A stretch of DNA of 64,000 bases. It comes from Lomentospora prolificans (taxonomy: Eukaryota > Ascomycota > Sordariomycetes > Microascales > Microascaceae). A program made the translations under genes and the position numbers. Below, in pieces: positions 11,657 to 22,197 of this stretch; position 1 is the stretch's first letter; every line of letters begins with the position of its first letter. The stretch covers positions 1,426,001 to 1,490,000 of the forward strand of contig JARFXM010000007.1 in the NCBI GenBank assembly GCA_029532625.1, written 5' to 3'. Below the pieces are notes generated by a model. It saw only the letters and a program-made list of their open reading frames with translations, did no database searches and had not been told where the DNA came from.

Positions 11657-14182
11657 TCACGCCATCTTGTCTAGAGCTTTCTCCATGGCCAGCAACCCCT
11701 TTTCGAATTCTCCCCTGAGTAGTTTGCCCACCTCCTGGGGAAAGTATCCATTCCACCACTCGAACCACGCTGCAATCTCACCCAGATCCGCATCGGCCCC
11801 GAGCCCGAACCACTCGCTCAGCTTCTCGTGCCACATCGGGAACACCTTGCCCGCCACCACTTCGGCCACGTACCGCGTCGGCATGATGCCCTCCGAGTCG
11901 TCGCTGCTCCGCGCCCACCGGAGAACCCCATCGAGGATCCCGAGGTATGGCTCCTGGTCGGCGGGGTCGACGCGGAAGTTGCGCTGCACATAGCGCGACA
12001 TGCTGGGCACAACGTGGCCGACGAGGAGGCCACGCCACTCGTTTGAGCCCAACACTTCCTTCCACTTGGCCAGACCCGGAATGGGCCCCCGCTCGTACTC
12101 CCAGACTTCAATGAGCTGCCTAAATTTGCGGCGCATATCGGACACAAGCCCTGTGCCGCGAGGGTCAAGGTGATAAGGAGGAAGGATAGGCAACCACGGG
12201 AAGAGCCAGACGTGCGGGAGCTGCCGTGCTTGCTTCTTGGTCTTGGGGTTCCAGTCAGTTACCGCGTTGTGTAGACGGCGGACAATATTCTCGACAAGCT
12301 CGGCCCGCACAAAAGCAGGGAGAAGACTGTTCCAGCTGTTAAGGATCGCCATGAGCGCGTCGGGGTCCTGTACCTCCCAGTCACGCACGCTACGGAGCGC
12401 GCGAGGAAGCCACAGACGGTAAATTAAGCTTTCGTATGGTGTTGTAGAACGCTGGTGGTGCCTGTAGACACCGTCGGTGTTGTTAAATAGCGTGGAGTCG
12501 GCCTTCTCGACCGTGTGGCCCGAATCCGAATCAGGCATGAGGAGAGCCTCTAGGCCCTTCATGTCAGCAGCGTACCTAGAGGGTTCCTTGAGAGGATCCC
12601 ACTCCGGGTCCTTAAGGAACGGCTCGAGGGCCGCGACGATGATGGCTGCGGTGTCGGGCGTCGACGGGCCGACGTTGGCGGCCTTGTGTAGGCACTGGAT
12701 GACATTTTGCCAATCTGATCCCACGGCCGGTAGCTCATTTGTAATGACCTCGGAGAATTGCTGAAGCTTCTCGTACTCAAGCCGCAGATCTTCCATCTCC
12801 TGTTGACATTCTTCAAGCCTCTTGTCCACCCACGTCCCGCGTTCGGAGAGATTCTTCCACTCTTCCGAAAACGCCGAGAGGTCACGGTGCGCCTGTTTGA
12901 TAATCTTCCTCGTCTCCACCGTTTCAGCTGACTCGGGCGCCGACGTGGGCGTGCTAAACCCTGACGCCGACGTGACCATCTTGCTTCCCGGGCCCGTCAT
13001 GTCGAGGATAGGCATAAACGCATCGGGGATGTGGAGACCAGGCGCCGAGCGCTTCAATTCCTCAGCCGTCATGTACTTTGGCTTCTGCCTCCTGGGTGTG
13101 CTCGCCGCGCTGTCAAATCCTCCAACCTTGGTCTTCTTCTGCTGAAGCTTCTTCTTCTTCTCCTTCTTACGTTCTTCCTCCGAGTCTGAAACTGCCTCGC
13201 CTCGTAATCGCGCTTGTCGTTTTTCTTCTTTCCGCTCTTGCTCTGTCTTCTCTTTGACGGCACCCAAACCAATACCCTGGGGGCGGAGATTTGCCTCGAT
13301 GACGATGTTACGACCTTGACCGTCTTTTCCGAGACCCTGGCCCTCTTTGTAACCCATTTTAGCGAGCATCCGAGCACCGAAAGACTTGGGGTTCACTTTC
13401 TTATTTTTCCCACCGCCAAACGCACTCGGCATAGCCTTCCGCGGACCGGTGGGGGTATCGGGCAGATCATCACGGAGGACAGGTTCGTTGTCGGACGCCG
13501 GTACGAAACCTCGACCAAACGGATTGCTTCCATCGAATTGCGCCGCGGGCTTAAACGATATTCCAGATCGGGGAGCGGGTTTGCTGGTACCCAGGCCGTT
13601 CTGTTGCGTGTTCGACTGAAAGCCCACGCCAACGTGACCATCGTCCGTTTGTTCGTCGTCGGAATACTCGTCGTTCATATTTTGAATCCTCGAGCCCGTT
13701 GGAGGATGTTTCGATGACGACGGAGCGCTGCCGGCGCCGAGGCCAGTTCGAGAAAATCCCAATCCGCGGGGCCCTTCATCCTCCTCCTCGTCTTCAGAGT
13801 ATTCTTCCTCAGGTTTGCTATCGACATCCATCTCGTCGGCCTCGGGTACCTTATCCCACGAATCCTCTTCATCGTCGGAATCTTCCTTAGTGCCCTGCGA
13901 AACAAAATTCATGGCCGCGCCGCGTAGCGTCTTCTTCTTCCACCGCCGACCGGGCCCGTCGTCATCGCTATCCGACGCAAACACGCCGAGCGCCGCCTTC
14001 TCCTTCGCATTGGCGCCGCCACCCATGCGCCTTCGCTTTCGGGGTCGAAATTCGCCATCGTAGTCGCCAGTTGGATCGGTCGAGGGCATGAGGTACTCGT
14101 CCTCGTCGGAGGGCGCAGACGAGTCCGAGTCGTAGGCACTTGCGTGCTTTAGCCTGGACGCGTCCATGGCTGAGGGATCCAT
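11657..14182 (-). CDS. TFIP11/Ntr1 (Spp382)-type G-patch splicing factor
   Basis: This intronless gene encodes 841 residues. The homologous yeast Ntr1 (Spp382) and human TFIP11 act with the helicase Prp43/DHX15 to release the intron lariat and take apart the spliceosome. The N-terminus is acidic with Ser/Asp/Glu tracts and basic KRRR patches (TIP_N-like, residues 1-150). A canonical G-patch at about 263-307 shows ARMLAKMGYKEGQGLGKDGQG and continues to LRPQGIGLGAV. A Lys-rich stretch and a predicted coiled segment (about 430-480) follow. The C-terminal half, with WLPRALRSVRDWEVQDP, VWLFPWLPILPPYHLDPRGTGL and WFEWWNGYFPQEVGKLL, matches the GCFC-type domain of this family. The first ATG gives the usual family length, and a nearby second Met at residue 6 would change little. 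The product should be nuclear. Confidence 0.93.
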   Translation of the reverse strand: MDPSAMDASRLKHASAYDSDSSAPSDEDEYLMPSTDPTGDYDGEFRPRKRRRMGGGANAKEKAALGVFASDSDDDGPGRRWKKKTLRGAAMNFVSQGTKEDSDDEEDSWDKVPEADEMDVDSKPEEEYSEDEEEDEGPRGLGFSRTGLGAGSAPSSSKHPPTGSRIQNMNDEYSDDEQTDDGHVGVGFQSNTQQNGLGTSKPAPRSGISFKPAAQFDGSNPFGRGFVPASDNEPVLRDDLPDTPTGPRKAMPSAFGGGKNKKVNPKSFGARMLAKMGYKEGQGLGKDGQGRNIVIEANLRPQGIGLGAVKEKTEQERKEEKRQARLRGEAVSDSEEERKKEKKKKLQQKKTKVGGFDSAASTPRRQKPKYMTAEELKRSAPGLHIPDAFMPILDMTGPGSKMVTSASGFSTPTSAPESAETVETRKIIKQAHRDLSAFSEEWKNLSERGTWVDKRLEECQQEMEDLRLEYEKLQQFSEVITNELPAVGSDWQNVIQCLHKAANVGPSTPDTAAIIVAALEPFLKDPEWDPLKEPSRYAADMKGLEALLMPDSDSGHTVEKADSTLFNNTDGVYRHHQRSTTPYESLIYRLWLPRALRSVRDWEVQDPDALMAILNSWNSLLPAFVRAELVENIVRRLHNAVTDWNPKTKKQARQLPHVWLFPWLPILPPYHLDPRGTGLVSDMRRKFRQLIEVWEYERGPIPGLAKWKEVLGSNEWRGLLVGHVVPSMSRYVQRNFRVDPADQEPYLGILDGVLRWARSSDDSEGIMPTRYVAEVVAGKVFPMWHEKLSEWFGLGADADLGEIAAWFEWWNGYFPQEVGKLLRGEFEKGLLAMEKALDKMA

Positions 14183-14961
14183 GATTGGATCCTTCTGCTC
14201 TTGGAAGCCAAGGGGGCGGTGGTGAAAGAATAGAGTATGAGAATTGGAGATAAAGGGGATACTTCAATGGGTGAGCGGTGAGCTTTTCAGCTTCGTGGTT
14301 AGGATGGCGAATGTCGTGGGAGCTTCGATAGCTGCCTTGCTTGGTGAGAAAATGTCTGGAGGGGAGACAGCAAATATGTCATATGGATATCTTATCTCCA
14401 CGTGACCTGGTGATGCCACCCGTCGCGCCGTCGTTGAGTCGCGTCGATTGCAAGCAATAATTATGCATGGGGCTATGCTCCAAAAAGAAAAAAAAAAGAA
14501 AGAATACGAAAAAAATCTTTGCATAGTATTAGATGCCCGATTGATAGAGATTTAACAGTAACTGTTGAGAAAAGATACGGAAAAAAAAGTTGTTACCGCC
14601 CGAACCACAGGCTTCACGATCTTAGCACTCCTCTTTCCCTGCCCGAATGACCTGAAAGGCATAAGGACGCCCGATGCTACCTGAAGACTGCTCGACTATA
14701 TATGACTTATGCTCTAGGTTAGTGATGACTGGTACGTTGATTTTGAGATATCAGGGATAAGTAGTTGTCTCGTCAAGGGCACCGGTCGCGCCTGCCTTTG
14801 GTATCGATCAGCTGTCAGTTCTACTCTGGATCATGCTGAGGACGCTGAACATCGCCATCATCTCCTCCAAGCTCTCATTCAATAGCGACCTTAGCGCCAA
14901 GTCAAACATACACGGAAAGATATAGATAGACACGTGAAACCTGATCACGATATATCCATTT
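14183..14961. other. Intergenic region between two minus-strand genes
   Basis: About 780 bases separate the TFIP11-like start codon from the hydrolase stop codon. They probably contain the TFIP11-like promoter and the hydrolase 3' UTR. I see no gene. Confidence 0.5.
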
Positions 14962-16719
14962 CTAAATCGATACAAAGGGGAGAACAACGTGGCTCGCATA
15001 CTCCCCGCCAAGATGCACCTTATGTGTCCCCTTGTTATCGAGATGCTCTAGGGTACCGAAATTGGCCACTGCAAAACTACGGCCGCTAACATATACCCTC
15101 AAGCTCTCACCCGCTTCATATTCAATGCCCATAGCCCAGATGCCGATATCCAACTTGACCACCGTACCCGGAGCGACCTTCTCCTCCTTCTCATGTGGAT
15201 GGAATGGCCAGTTTGGGTGCATGGACCTCTCTTCATCAATCTCCCGATGCGATGCTCTCAAAATACCCACTGGTCCCTTGTAGAGAACGACTTCGGTGGA
15301 TTGCTCGGGGGTGAACTCGTCAAAGGACTTGACGGGAATACCTTTCCAAGGGATGTTGAGATTCTTCATGGGTTTTCCGTCCTTGTCTAGCTTTTCGATA
15401 AAGACGTAAACGTCCATGTCGTCGTAGTCGTCGCAGGACATGTACAGGGTGGCCTTGGGCATGCCGACGATTTGCGTCTTTTGGCTGAATGTGTACTTGA
15501 ATGATACAGAATCGCTCGTCTCCGAGTTGTATGAGACGATTGAAGTCTCATTGGGAGCCTCAACCCCAAGTGTTTCGTTTGATTGTAGGTAGAAATTTTT
15601 GTATTCCGTATTAGGAAGCGGGAAGTCCTCCACAATCACATTCTCAACCGGATCCGCCATACCAAATTTCAGCAGGGCCATGCGGACCTTGGGAGTCTTC
15701 TCCCAGCCATTCTCCTCTCCCTTCAGGTAATGATCAAAGAACTGGAACAACTCCGCCTTGGCCTGAGGATTTCCCCAAAGATCGTACCACTCCTGCCAAG
15801 GATGCCATCGTAGCCACTTTTCGGGGGTGTCGACCTCGAGCCAGCCCCTGATAGCTCCCATGCCGTGCATGGTGTTCGTCCACGTACCTGTGATGTAAGT
15901 GGGTACGTTTATCTTCTTCATATCAGGCCGCTTGTCGTTCCACCACGCGTTGGCGAGGGGATGTTGCTTGAACATCTCTTTGAAGCTCTCCATGCCGTGG
16001 TGGCCGTTGAGCATGTACTTGACGATCAAGTTGTCGAACAAATCGCCCGCGTAGATGCCTCCCCGCGCAAATTGTTCGCGGAAGAGATCTCCGCATCCCT
16101 CCCAAGGCGCAATGGCTTTGAGACTAGGCGGCCGCAGCGCAGCGATGAACCACTGCACTATGGCCAGGTGGGAGTTCCCCGCGAGACCAACGTTGCCATT
16201 GCACCAGGGTTGCTTTGCGAGCTCCTCAATCGTATCATATCCGTCTTCCGCTTCTTGGGTACCCATGATAACCATGGTGCCCTCAGAGTGGCCCGATCCT
16301 CGCGAATCGATATTCACAACGGCGTACCCCGCAGGAACCCAATCGGCCGGATCGGGCGCCTCGAACTTTTCCAGCCCACTCAGCGTACCGTCTGGAATTC
16401 CTAGGTTCCACGGCGTCATGAGCTTCAACGACATAAGGCCGTTGAATTTCTTGCCAAAGGGGCTCCAGCAGAGCAGAGCGGGCACTCTGGCATCGGAATT
16501 CGGAGGGCGATAGATATCGGCGTATAGCTTCTTGCCGTCGCGCATGGTGAACGCGACGTCGTGCTCAACGAGGATGTCTGAGGGGAGAGGCCGCGAGTTG
16601 AAGCCGTTCCATCCCGCGGGGAGGACCTCTGATCGCGGGTTGAGGGGTTGGTAGCCTCCCATGCCGGGCTTGGGCAGGTTAATGGGCACGATGGGTGCTG
16701 TCATCTCTTTGGAAGTCAT
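14962..16719 (-). CDS. CocE/NonD-type (peptidase S15 family) alpha/beta hydrolase
   Basis: This gene encodes a single-exon 585-residue hydrolase of the X-Pro dipeptidyl-peptidase/cocaine-esterase superfamily, whose members cut esters or amides, often of xenobiotics or acylated small molecules. The nucleophile is Ser183 in GLAGNSHLA. Earlier family landmarks are LYADIYRPP, PALLCWSPFGK and YAVVNIDSRGSGHSEG. A lid region with TWTNTMHGMGAI precedes RWHPWQEWYDLWG, which should supply catalytic His, and the C-terminal third is the jelly-roll seen in S15 enzymes (VRMALLKFG, VYVSGRSFAVANFG). The ATG at 16719 is preferred because the residue numbering then fits fungal relatives. An in-frame ATG at 16803 would add 28 basic, Ser-rich residues. 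No secretion signal is seen, so the enzyme is probably intracellular. It is divergent from the dioxygenase gene across about 1 kb. The substrate cannot be assigned. Confidence 0.88.
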   Translation of the reverse strand: MTSKEMTAPIVPINLPKPGMGGYQPLNPRSEVLPAGWNGFNSRPLPSDILVEHDVAFTMRDGKKLYADIYRPPNSDARVPALLCWSPFGKKFNGLMSLKLMTPWNLGIPDGTLSGLEKFEAPDPADWVPAGYAVVNIDSRGSGHSEGTMVIMGTQEAEDGYDTIEELAKQPWCNGNVGLAGNSHLAIVQWFIAALRPPSLKAIAPWEGCGDLFREQFARGGIYAGDLFDNLIVKYMLNGHHGMESFKEMFKQHPLANAWWNDKRPDMKKINVPTYITGTWTNTMHGMGAIRGWLEVDTPEKWLRWHPWQEWYDLWGNPQAKAELFQFFDHYLKGEENGWEKTPKVRMALLKFGMADPVENVIVEDFPLPNTEYKNFYLQSNETLGVEAPNETSIVSYNSETSDSVSFKYTFSQKTQIVGMPKATLYMSCDDYDDMDVYVFIEKLDKDGKPMKNLNIPWKGIPVKSFDEFTPEQSTEVVLYKGPVGILRASHREIDEERSMHPNWPFHPHEKEEKVAPGTVVKLDIGIWAMGIEYEAGESLRVYVSGRSFAVANFGTLEHLDNKGTHKVHLGGEYASHVVLPFVSI

Positions 16720-17190
16720 CGTGAGGGTGCGTTTTGGGATCTGGAGATTGAGTTGTTTGGAAGAGGGACTAGGAGAGAAGCGACCAAGATATGAGTGATA
16801 CATGAAGGAGCCCTGGTTTTCGGCGAAGATGGGACTCGATACACATATTTTGTTCCGAGGAAGGAATTGTGCTCCGGTCTCCAACTACCCCAACTTTACC
16901 CCAACCTTCGGCCCTGCTTAGAGACATACAGCATGGCGGGGTCTACGTGAGCTCGGCTCCTCCACTTGTTTGAGATGGCTTCGTCTTTATGGGGAAAGGT
17001 CAGCCAAGGTAAAACGCTTCGGCAGTGGTTCTCAGGTTCGTAGACATGTTACAGCAATGCGTGGCCAACATCCACAAGGGTTTGAGATGCCGGATTACCC
17101 AGCTGGCGAGTCCAGGAATGAGCCTGCAACCCCGGATCGCGTGCGTGCTAGTGCGTTGTGGGGTGCGATGATAGAGCTGAACATTCTCGA

Positions 17191-17273
17191 CTCCGATTGG
17201 ACATGGTTCCGAAATTTAAAGCGAGCCGGATTGCTGGCTGCGCTGATCGATTCCCATTGGTCACGATGCCGAA
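17191..17273. promoter_or_regulatory. Direct repeat with ATTGG cores in a divergent promoter
   Basis: The segments 17191-17213 and 17251-17273 are spaced exactly 60 bases apart and match at 17 of 23 positions. Each carries an ATTGG (reverse CCAAT) core and ends in CCGAA. They lie between the divergent hydrolase and dioxygenase start codons, so the CCAAT-binding HapB/C/E complex or a specific regulator could act here. Binding is inferred, not shown. Confidence 0.4.
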
Positions 17274-17444
17274 GCCGGAATTTTTGGCAACAGTGCGGAG
17301 CCGGTGGGGCGGTTCGGGATCAACATCACCGGCAGAGAGTCTGGAACGTTGACATCCCCGCAGATTGGCTTCCCGCGCGTATTATTACTTTCCATAACTT
17401 CTAACTGGACCAAATTTGGCCGAGATTCTGGGGTTCTGAATTCA

Positions 17445-17463
17445 GGAGTATTCACTCCGGAGT
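17445..17463. promoter_or_regulatory. Overlapping palindromes GGAGT-N4-ACTCC and ACTCCGGAGT
   Basis: A dyad GGAGT-ATTC-ACTCC (17445-17458) overlaps a perfect 10-bp palindrome ACTCCGGAGT (17454-17463). Symmetric CGG-type sites are typical targets of dimeric fungal zinc-cluster regulators. A CGG-A-CCG element follows at 17500-17506. All lie about 240 to 300 bases upstream of the dioxygenase ATG. Confidence 0.4.
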
Positions 17464-17745
17464 CACAAGAGTCATGGCGGGGCGAGACGACCTGCGAGCC
17501 GGACCGAGCAGTGGAGCAGGTTCTGATCAGGCCAGAAGGCGAGAAGGAGCATCATGATTGACAACTCAAGTCTCTGAAATCAAGATTAAATAGACTCTCG
17601 AGATCTCCTCAGCGTCAACATACGCTATACTCTTCAGGATCCTCAAACAGGACATTCTCAGGAACAAACACATCACTAACCCCCCAAACCCAAAAGAGCT
17701 TCACCTTCTGTTCTCCCCAGCATTTACAAGAGATACCGTACCAGA

Positions 17746-18804
17746 ATGGCCACCACTGTCACTTCCACCGAGCAAAAGCTCACCCTTGCCGCGTCTGGAA
17801 TCACGCCCAAGCCCTCGGGCCCCAACAGGCTCTTCAACGACCTGAACGCCAGGTTCGGCGACTTCAGGGACGACCTCCTGCGTGACGGCTACGTCGTCGT
17901 CAAGGGCGCCATCCCCCGCGAGCGCGCAGACAAGTACGCTGAGGAGATGTTCCAGTACATTGAGAACTTCAAAGGCGGTCTCGGCTTCAAGCGCGACGAC
18001 CCGTCCACCCACACCGAGGAGCACATGCCCGTCATCAACGAGAAGGGCATGTGTCTCGGCTACGGCATCGCCCACGAGTCCTTCACCTGGGACATCCGCC
18101 AGGAGCCGGGCGTAATCGACGCCTTTGCAAAGGTCTATGACACAGATGACCTGATTGTCTCCTTTGACGGAGTCAACTTCGCCTTCCCCAACCGCAAGGA
18201 CCTCAAGCCCAACACCCCCTGGCCGCACCAGGACCAGGACCCCGAGAAGCCCGGCTTCCGCTGCCTCCAGGGCCTCGTCAACATCCTCCCCAACGGCGAC
18301 GAGGACGGCGGCCTCATCGTCTGCAAGGGCGCCCACCTCCTCTCCGAGGAGTTCCACGAGCAGTTCCGCAACGAGCCTGACAAGATCTGGGCCTGGACAA
18401 AGGAGTGGTACGGCTTCACCGACAGCGGCATGAAGTGGCTCGCCGACAAGGGCTGCGAGTGGGTCAAGCTCAACGCTGAGCCCGGCGACCTCCTCCTCTG
18501 GGACTCGCGCGTCCCCCACTACAACCTCTCCCCCAAGGGCTCCGTCCCCCGCTTCTGCACGTATACCTGCTACATGCCTGCTGCCGAGGCTACGCAGGAG
18601 GAGCTCATCCGCAAGAAGGGTGCACTCGAGACTACGCAGAGCACTACTCACTGGCCTAACGCTATGCACATTGGCGGTGTCCCCATCAAGAGGCTTAATG
18701 GCGAGCCTTGCCCATACAACGACTTTAAGCCCCGCCAGCCCGTTGAGCTGACTGAGCGTGGCTACTTGTTGACTGGCATTCCCTATATCCAAGCCACTGC
18801 TTAA
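17746..18804 (+). CDS. Phytanoyl-CoA dioxygenase (PhyH) family Fe(II)/2-oxoglutarate oxygenase
   Basis: This intronless gene encodes 352 residues. PhyH-family enzymes use Fe(II), 2-oxoglutarate and O2 to hydroxylate acyl or secondary-metabolite substrates. The facial triad is visible as His161 and Asp163 in WPHQDQDP and His258 in DSRVPHYN; Arg269 in VPRFCTY is placed to bind 2-oxoglutarate. The surrounding fold landmarks are RDDLLRDGYVVVKGAIP, LQGLVNILPNGDEDGGLIVCKGAH and AEPGDLLLWDS. No signal peptide or peroxisomal C-terminal tripeptide is seen (it ends QATA), so a cytosolic location is likely. The codons are strongly C-ending, which suggests high expression and also explains a long empty antisense frame. 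It is divergent from the hydrolase and convergent with the Zn2Cys6 regulator, 380 bases apart. The substrate is unknown. Confidence 0.92.
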   Translation: MATTVTSTEQKLTLAASGITPKPSGPNRLFNDLNARFGDFRDDLLRDGYVVVKGAIPRERADKYAEEMFQYIENFKGGLGFKRDDPSTHTEEHMPVINEKGMCLGYGIAHESFTWDIRQEPGVIDAFAKVYDTDDLIVSFDGVNFAFPNRKDLKPNTPWPHQDQDPEKPGFRCLQGLVNILPNGDEDGGLIVCKGAHLLSEEFHEQFRNEPDKIWAWTKEWYGFTDSGMKWLADKGCEWVKLNAEPGDLLLWDSRVPHYNLSPKGSVPRFCTYTCYMPAAEATQEELIRKKGALETTQSTTHWPNAMHIGGVPIKRLNGEPCPYNDFKPRQPVELTERGYLLTGIPYIQATA

Positions 18805-19184
18805 GAAGAAATCAGAGTGTGTCGAAAAGGATCCATCGATCCATTGTCATGTAAACTAGTTCGGGCAGACTGGGATAGTTGCCTCTGAATGATAAAGCCC
18901 TATATTATCAGCTCTGTGCTTAGACAAGCACAGGGGAATTTCAATGAAGAATATGAACATATTTACGATGCATGTACATTGATCCTTTCAATATCCGTTC
19001 GAGTACCATGTTTCTCCTGCTTGGAATATTCTCCAGTAACCTTCCTATCCTACGCGAGCCATGAAGGCTGATAAAACAAAGTAAAACGAGCGATAACAAA
19101 TCTTTTAGCCTTTATTGGAATTTGGCTTTATTTATCCTTAATATCATTGATCATAATGCTGTAATTTCGACAATCCAAGTACCT

Positions 19185-21661
19185 TTACATCCCCGGCTCC
19201 GTAAACAACAAGCTAAAATCCCCCCAATCCCACCCAATCTCGTCCGCCAACGCCGGCGACCAAGCAATATCCGGCATTGGCATGGGAATCCCCGCCGCCA
19301 CCGACATATCCAGCATCTCTGTAGAGATGTTGGAAAAGACATGGCTCGGAGCTTGAGGAGAATGCTCCAACGCGCCAGTTCCCTGCATTGACTGCGCGTT
19401 GCTGCCCGGTGTAGTGGGCAGAGTGGAGGGGATGGGTATAGGTGTCCTCGCAATATTTTTTGGTTGTGACACGGAGACTACGCGCTGTACTTCCTGGTCG
19501 AGGAACTGGACGATTCGTTGAACCTTGGATTCGGTGCCGAACCGCTCGTAATACTCCAGTGCAAAGTCACCAGCGTTGTGTATCAGCTAAATGCCGCGTT
19601 AGCAGCGAAACATAACAGTCTCTGAAAAGAAGAGCCTACATTGATGTCTGATGGAGCCAGTCGGGAGGTCGGATGCCGAATCAAGTAGACCGACAAAACA
19701 TAGAGGGCCTGAAGGGGCGCTGTTGCCGTGTGCAGGGTGGGCCGGACGTTCCGGTCGTGGCCTTCAATGAGGATCTTGATAATGCTGCGAGCGCAGTTAG
19801 CCACGATGGATTGGCCATCGCGAATGACATTATTCCAGGGTTTCCCGGCTGCGTATTCCTCGACAGCTACACGGATGGCGTTGTCACTAATGAGGAATAT
19901 GTTTCGCATTATCATGATGAGTCTGCACAGCAAGTTAGAAATGTCGCGGGGAATTCGGAGCATGCTGAGATCTTACGCGCTGTGATATTGAATTGATACA
20001 AGCGCAGCCAGGGGAAATTCTTCGGGCTTGCACAAGAGGTCAGACCTCGGCCTTAGACCCTCAGGAAGACCATCCGCCCATTGCATCAGGAGCAGAGAGA
20101 CGTCGCCGGTCGTGGAAACTTTGAACCGGATGGCGTTTTCAAGTCCTTCGCGGTTCGCTAGCTCTTCTTGTGTGCGTGCTTGTATACTCCTCTTATTGAC
20201 CTGCGACAAAGTCCGCGCTAGGCTCACGATAATATGGAAGTAGTCAGGGGTTTTGTTCCCGTCAGGTGTACGATCTGGTTCCAACTGGTCATGCTCGAGG
20301 TCTTGTATCGTGGAGGGACGTCCAAGTTCGAAAGCAAACAAGTTCTCAAAGCTGTATATGCTCCACCATGCTCGGCGTCTCGCTTGGTCCACCTCGTCGC
20401 TCATGACCTCCGGACTCCGCCTACCACTAGACTTTCTGCGATGCAGCCCCAGCATCTGGGCCATAGAGACGCACAGCCCGGCCATGGGCCAGGCAGAGGC
20501 AACCTTATCCTTCCATCTTAAACTGAGGGAAAGAAGGAAGACGATACGAACAGCATCAAAGGTGCCCCAACCTAGAACGTGGCCAAGCATGGTCTCGCAG
20601 AAGCCTATATAACTCGATACCATGTCTGAACAATCCACCAGGCGGTTTTCAGTCGAGCCAAGGACAAGAACAAGATAAAAGAGCAAGAGCTCTGGAAGAC
20701 GGTCGTTTTCTATCATTCCGGCGGGACCAATATTTAAAACTTCCTTGCATACGTCGTTTATCATCTCAATATCGATGATAGGATACAATACGTGTATCGT
20801 CGCATAGTAGGTGGTGATGGCTTCCAGACATCTTGACTGGGGGGGAATCCGTGGCAGCGTCAGGGTTATGCTGGCGGGATTTGAAGAGCTCTGATTCTTG
20901 CTCTTTAGTATCGAACTAAAGCTGCATTTCATGCCCAGCCGGTGAAAGGCCAGCTCAAGCCATCCGGTGTGGATCTCTAGGATGTTACTCCCACTTAATC
21001 TAGGAACCATGGGCAAGCGTCCGGAAAATCGGCCCGAAGAATCTTCAGCGCCGTCAAGGTCGTCCTTGTTGGTCGCCAAGGGGCTCTGGTGTGTTGCAGA
21101 ATCAGATACCGGGGTCGGTATGCTTGCCCGAGGAAGCGTTTCCGGGGCCGCCGTGCTTGCCGTACTGGGCCGCCTGCGTTCCGTCACCGGTGCGAGGGGA
21201 GGTAAGGGTGCAGGTGTCCGAGGGGGAGCTGATATGGATTGTGAGCCAGCTGTGCGGCGCTCTACTTCGACTCCGGGGCGGCGTTTGTCTGTGGTCTTAC
21301 ACTCGACGCCGGCCACGAGGCAAGCGTGGCAGGAGGGTCGCTGCTCATCACATCGGATCTTCTTGGATCGGCCTGGATTGGGCAATAGTTAAAACCAGAG
21401 GATAGAATGATCCCACGTATACACACGTAGAGACGTCCTTGTGTGTACACATGTGCAAGCATAATGTCTGCATCTATCTACGACCGGCTGTGGCTTGGAG
21501 ATTCCGGCCGGAGCATTTTTTCTGGGCCGCCGGAATCAAGAACACAGCGAAGCCTCTTCAGGGCTCCGGACAGAGTGAGGTAAGAGACGAAACTCACAAT
21601 AATTGCAAGCGAAATTGAGCCTCTTCCTCTTGGATGGCTTCCTGATCGTGTTCGCATCCAT
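19185..21661 (-). CDS. Zn2Cys6 fungal transcription factor
   Basis: This gene encodes a 714-residue binuclear zinc-cluster regulator. The DNA-binding motif is complete: Cys19, Cys22, Cys29, Cys36, Cys39 and Cys46 (C-x2-C-x6-C-x6-C-x2-C-x6-C), preceded by a basic KRKR patch. The middle region, with HVLYPIIDIEMINDVC and RRAWWSIYSFENLFAFELGRPSTI, is the fungal-specific transcription factor domain (PF04082 type). Exons are 21661-21598, 21372-19977, 19922-19640 and 19586-19185. The introns are 225, 54 and 53 nt, and all phases agree. The first intron splits the codon of Cys22. The ATG at 21661 (CCATGG context) is preferred; the same frame is open for another 150 upstream codons, but those are Pro/Ser-rich and unlike family N-termini. 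The gene is divergent from the MFS transporter across 860 bases, so it may control that transporter and its neighbours. Confidence 0.92.
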
Positions 21662-22197
21662 GGCTGGCCGGGGTTGTGCGCTCAGAAAAGCAACACTCGT
21701 GCAGTGGTGGTGTTTTTCCCCGGCTCGGTTTGCAACTCTACCAGGCTGCCGGAATCTGGAATCTGGGGGAGGGGGGGAGTGTGCATCCTGGGTTGGCTGG
21801 CTGGGCCAGGAATTAATATTGCCCGCCTGAGCTGCCTTCTTGTGGAGAAGCCGGGAAAGAGTCTCACTTCTGGGGGAAAGTTGGGGTAGTCGGGACTTGT
21901 GGGGGAGATTTGAATCGAGAGCGCTGTGATTGCTCAAAAACCGAGAGCCCCAGGAAGCCCCCCAGATCTTGGCATCTGCCGCTGAATCAAGGGGACGAGG
22001 GGTAATAGATGGGAAATGCAAAAGGACGACCGAATTGACGATGGGGTAGTAGAAACCAGGAGAGGAAAGAGGCGGGGTCGAGTTAGCTGGATTGGGAATA
22101 GTGGCGCTCATTGATTGGGTCTGTTCATCGGTGCCCCTTCCTTTTTTTGCTGGCGTCCCCGCTCTCTCTCTCTCGACTCCGCACGGCGTTTATTGGG

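Noticed and set aside
17701..18792. 363-codon open frame on the minus strand
   Set aside because: It is antisense to the PhyH-type gene, whose metal triad is intact. Strong C-ending codon use leaves the opposite strand stop-free.
21662..22111. 150-codon upstream extension of the Zn2Cys6 regulator
   Set aside because: The frame is open but Pro/Ser-rich and unlike regulator N-termini. The ATG at 21661 has a better context just before the basic patch.
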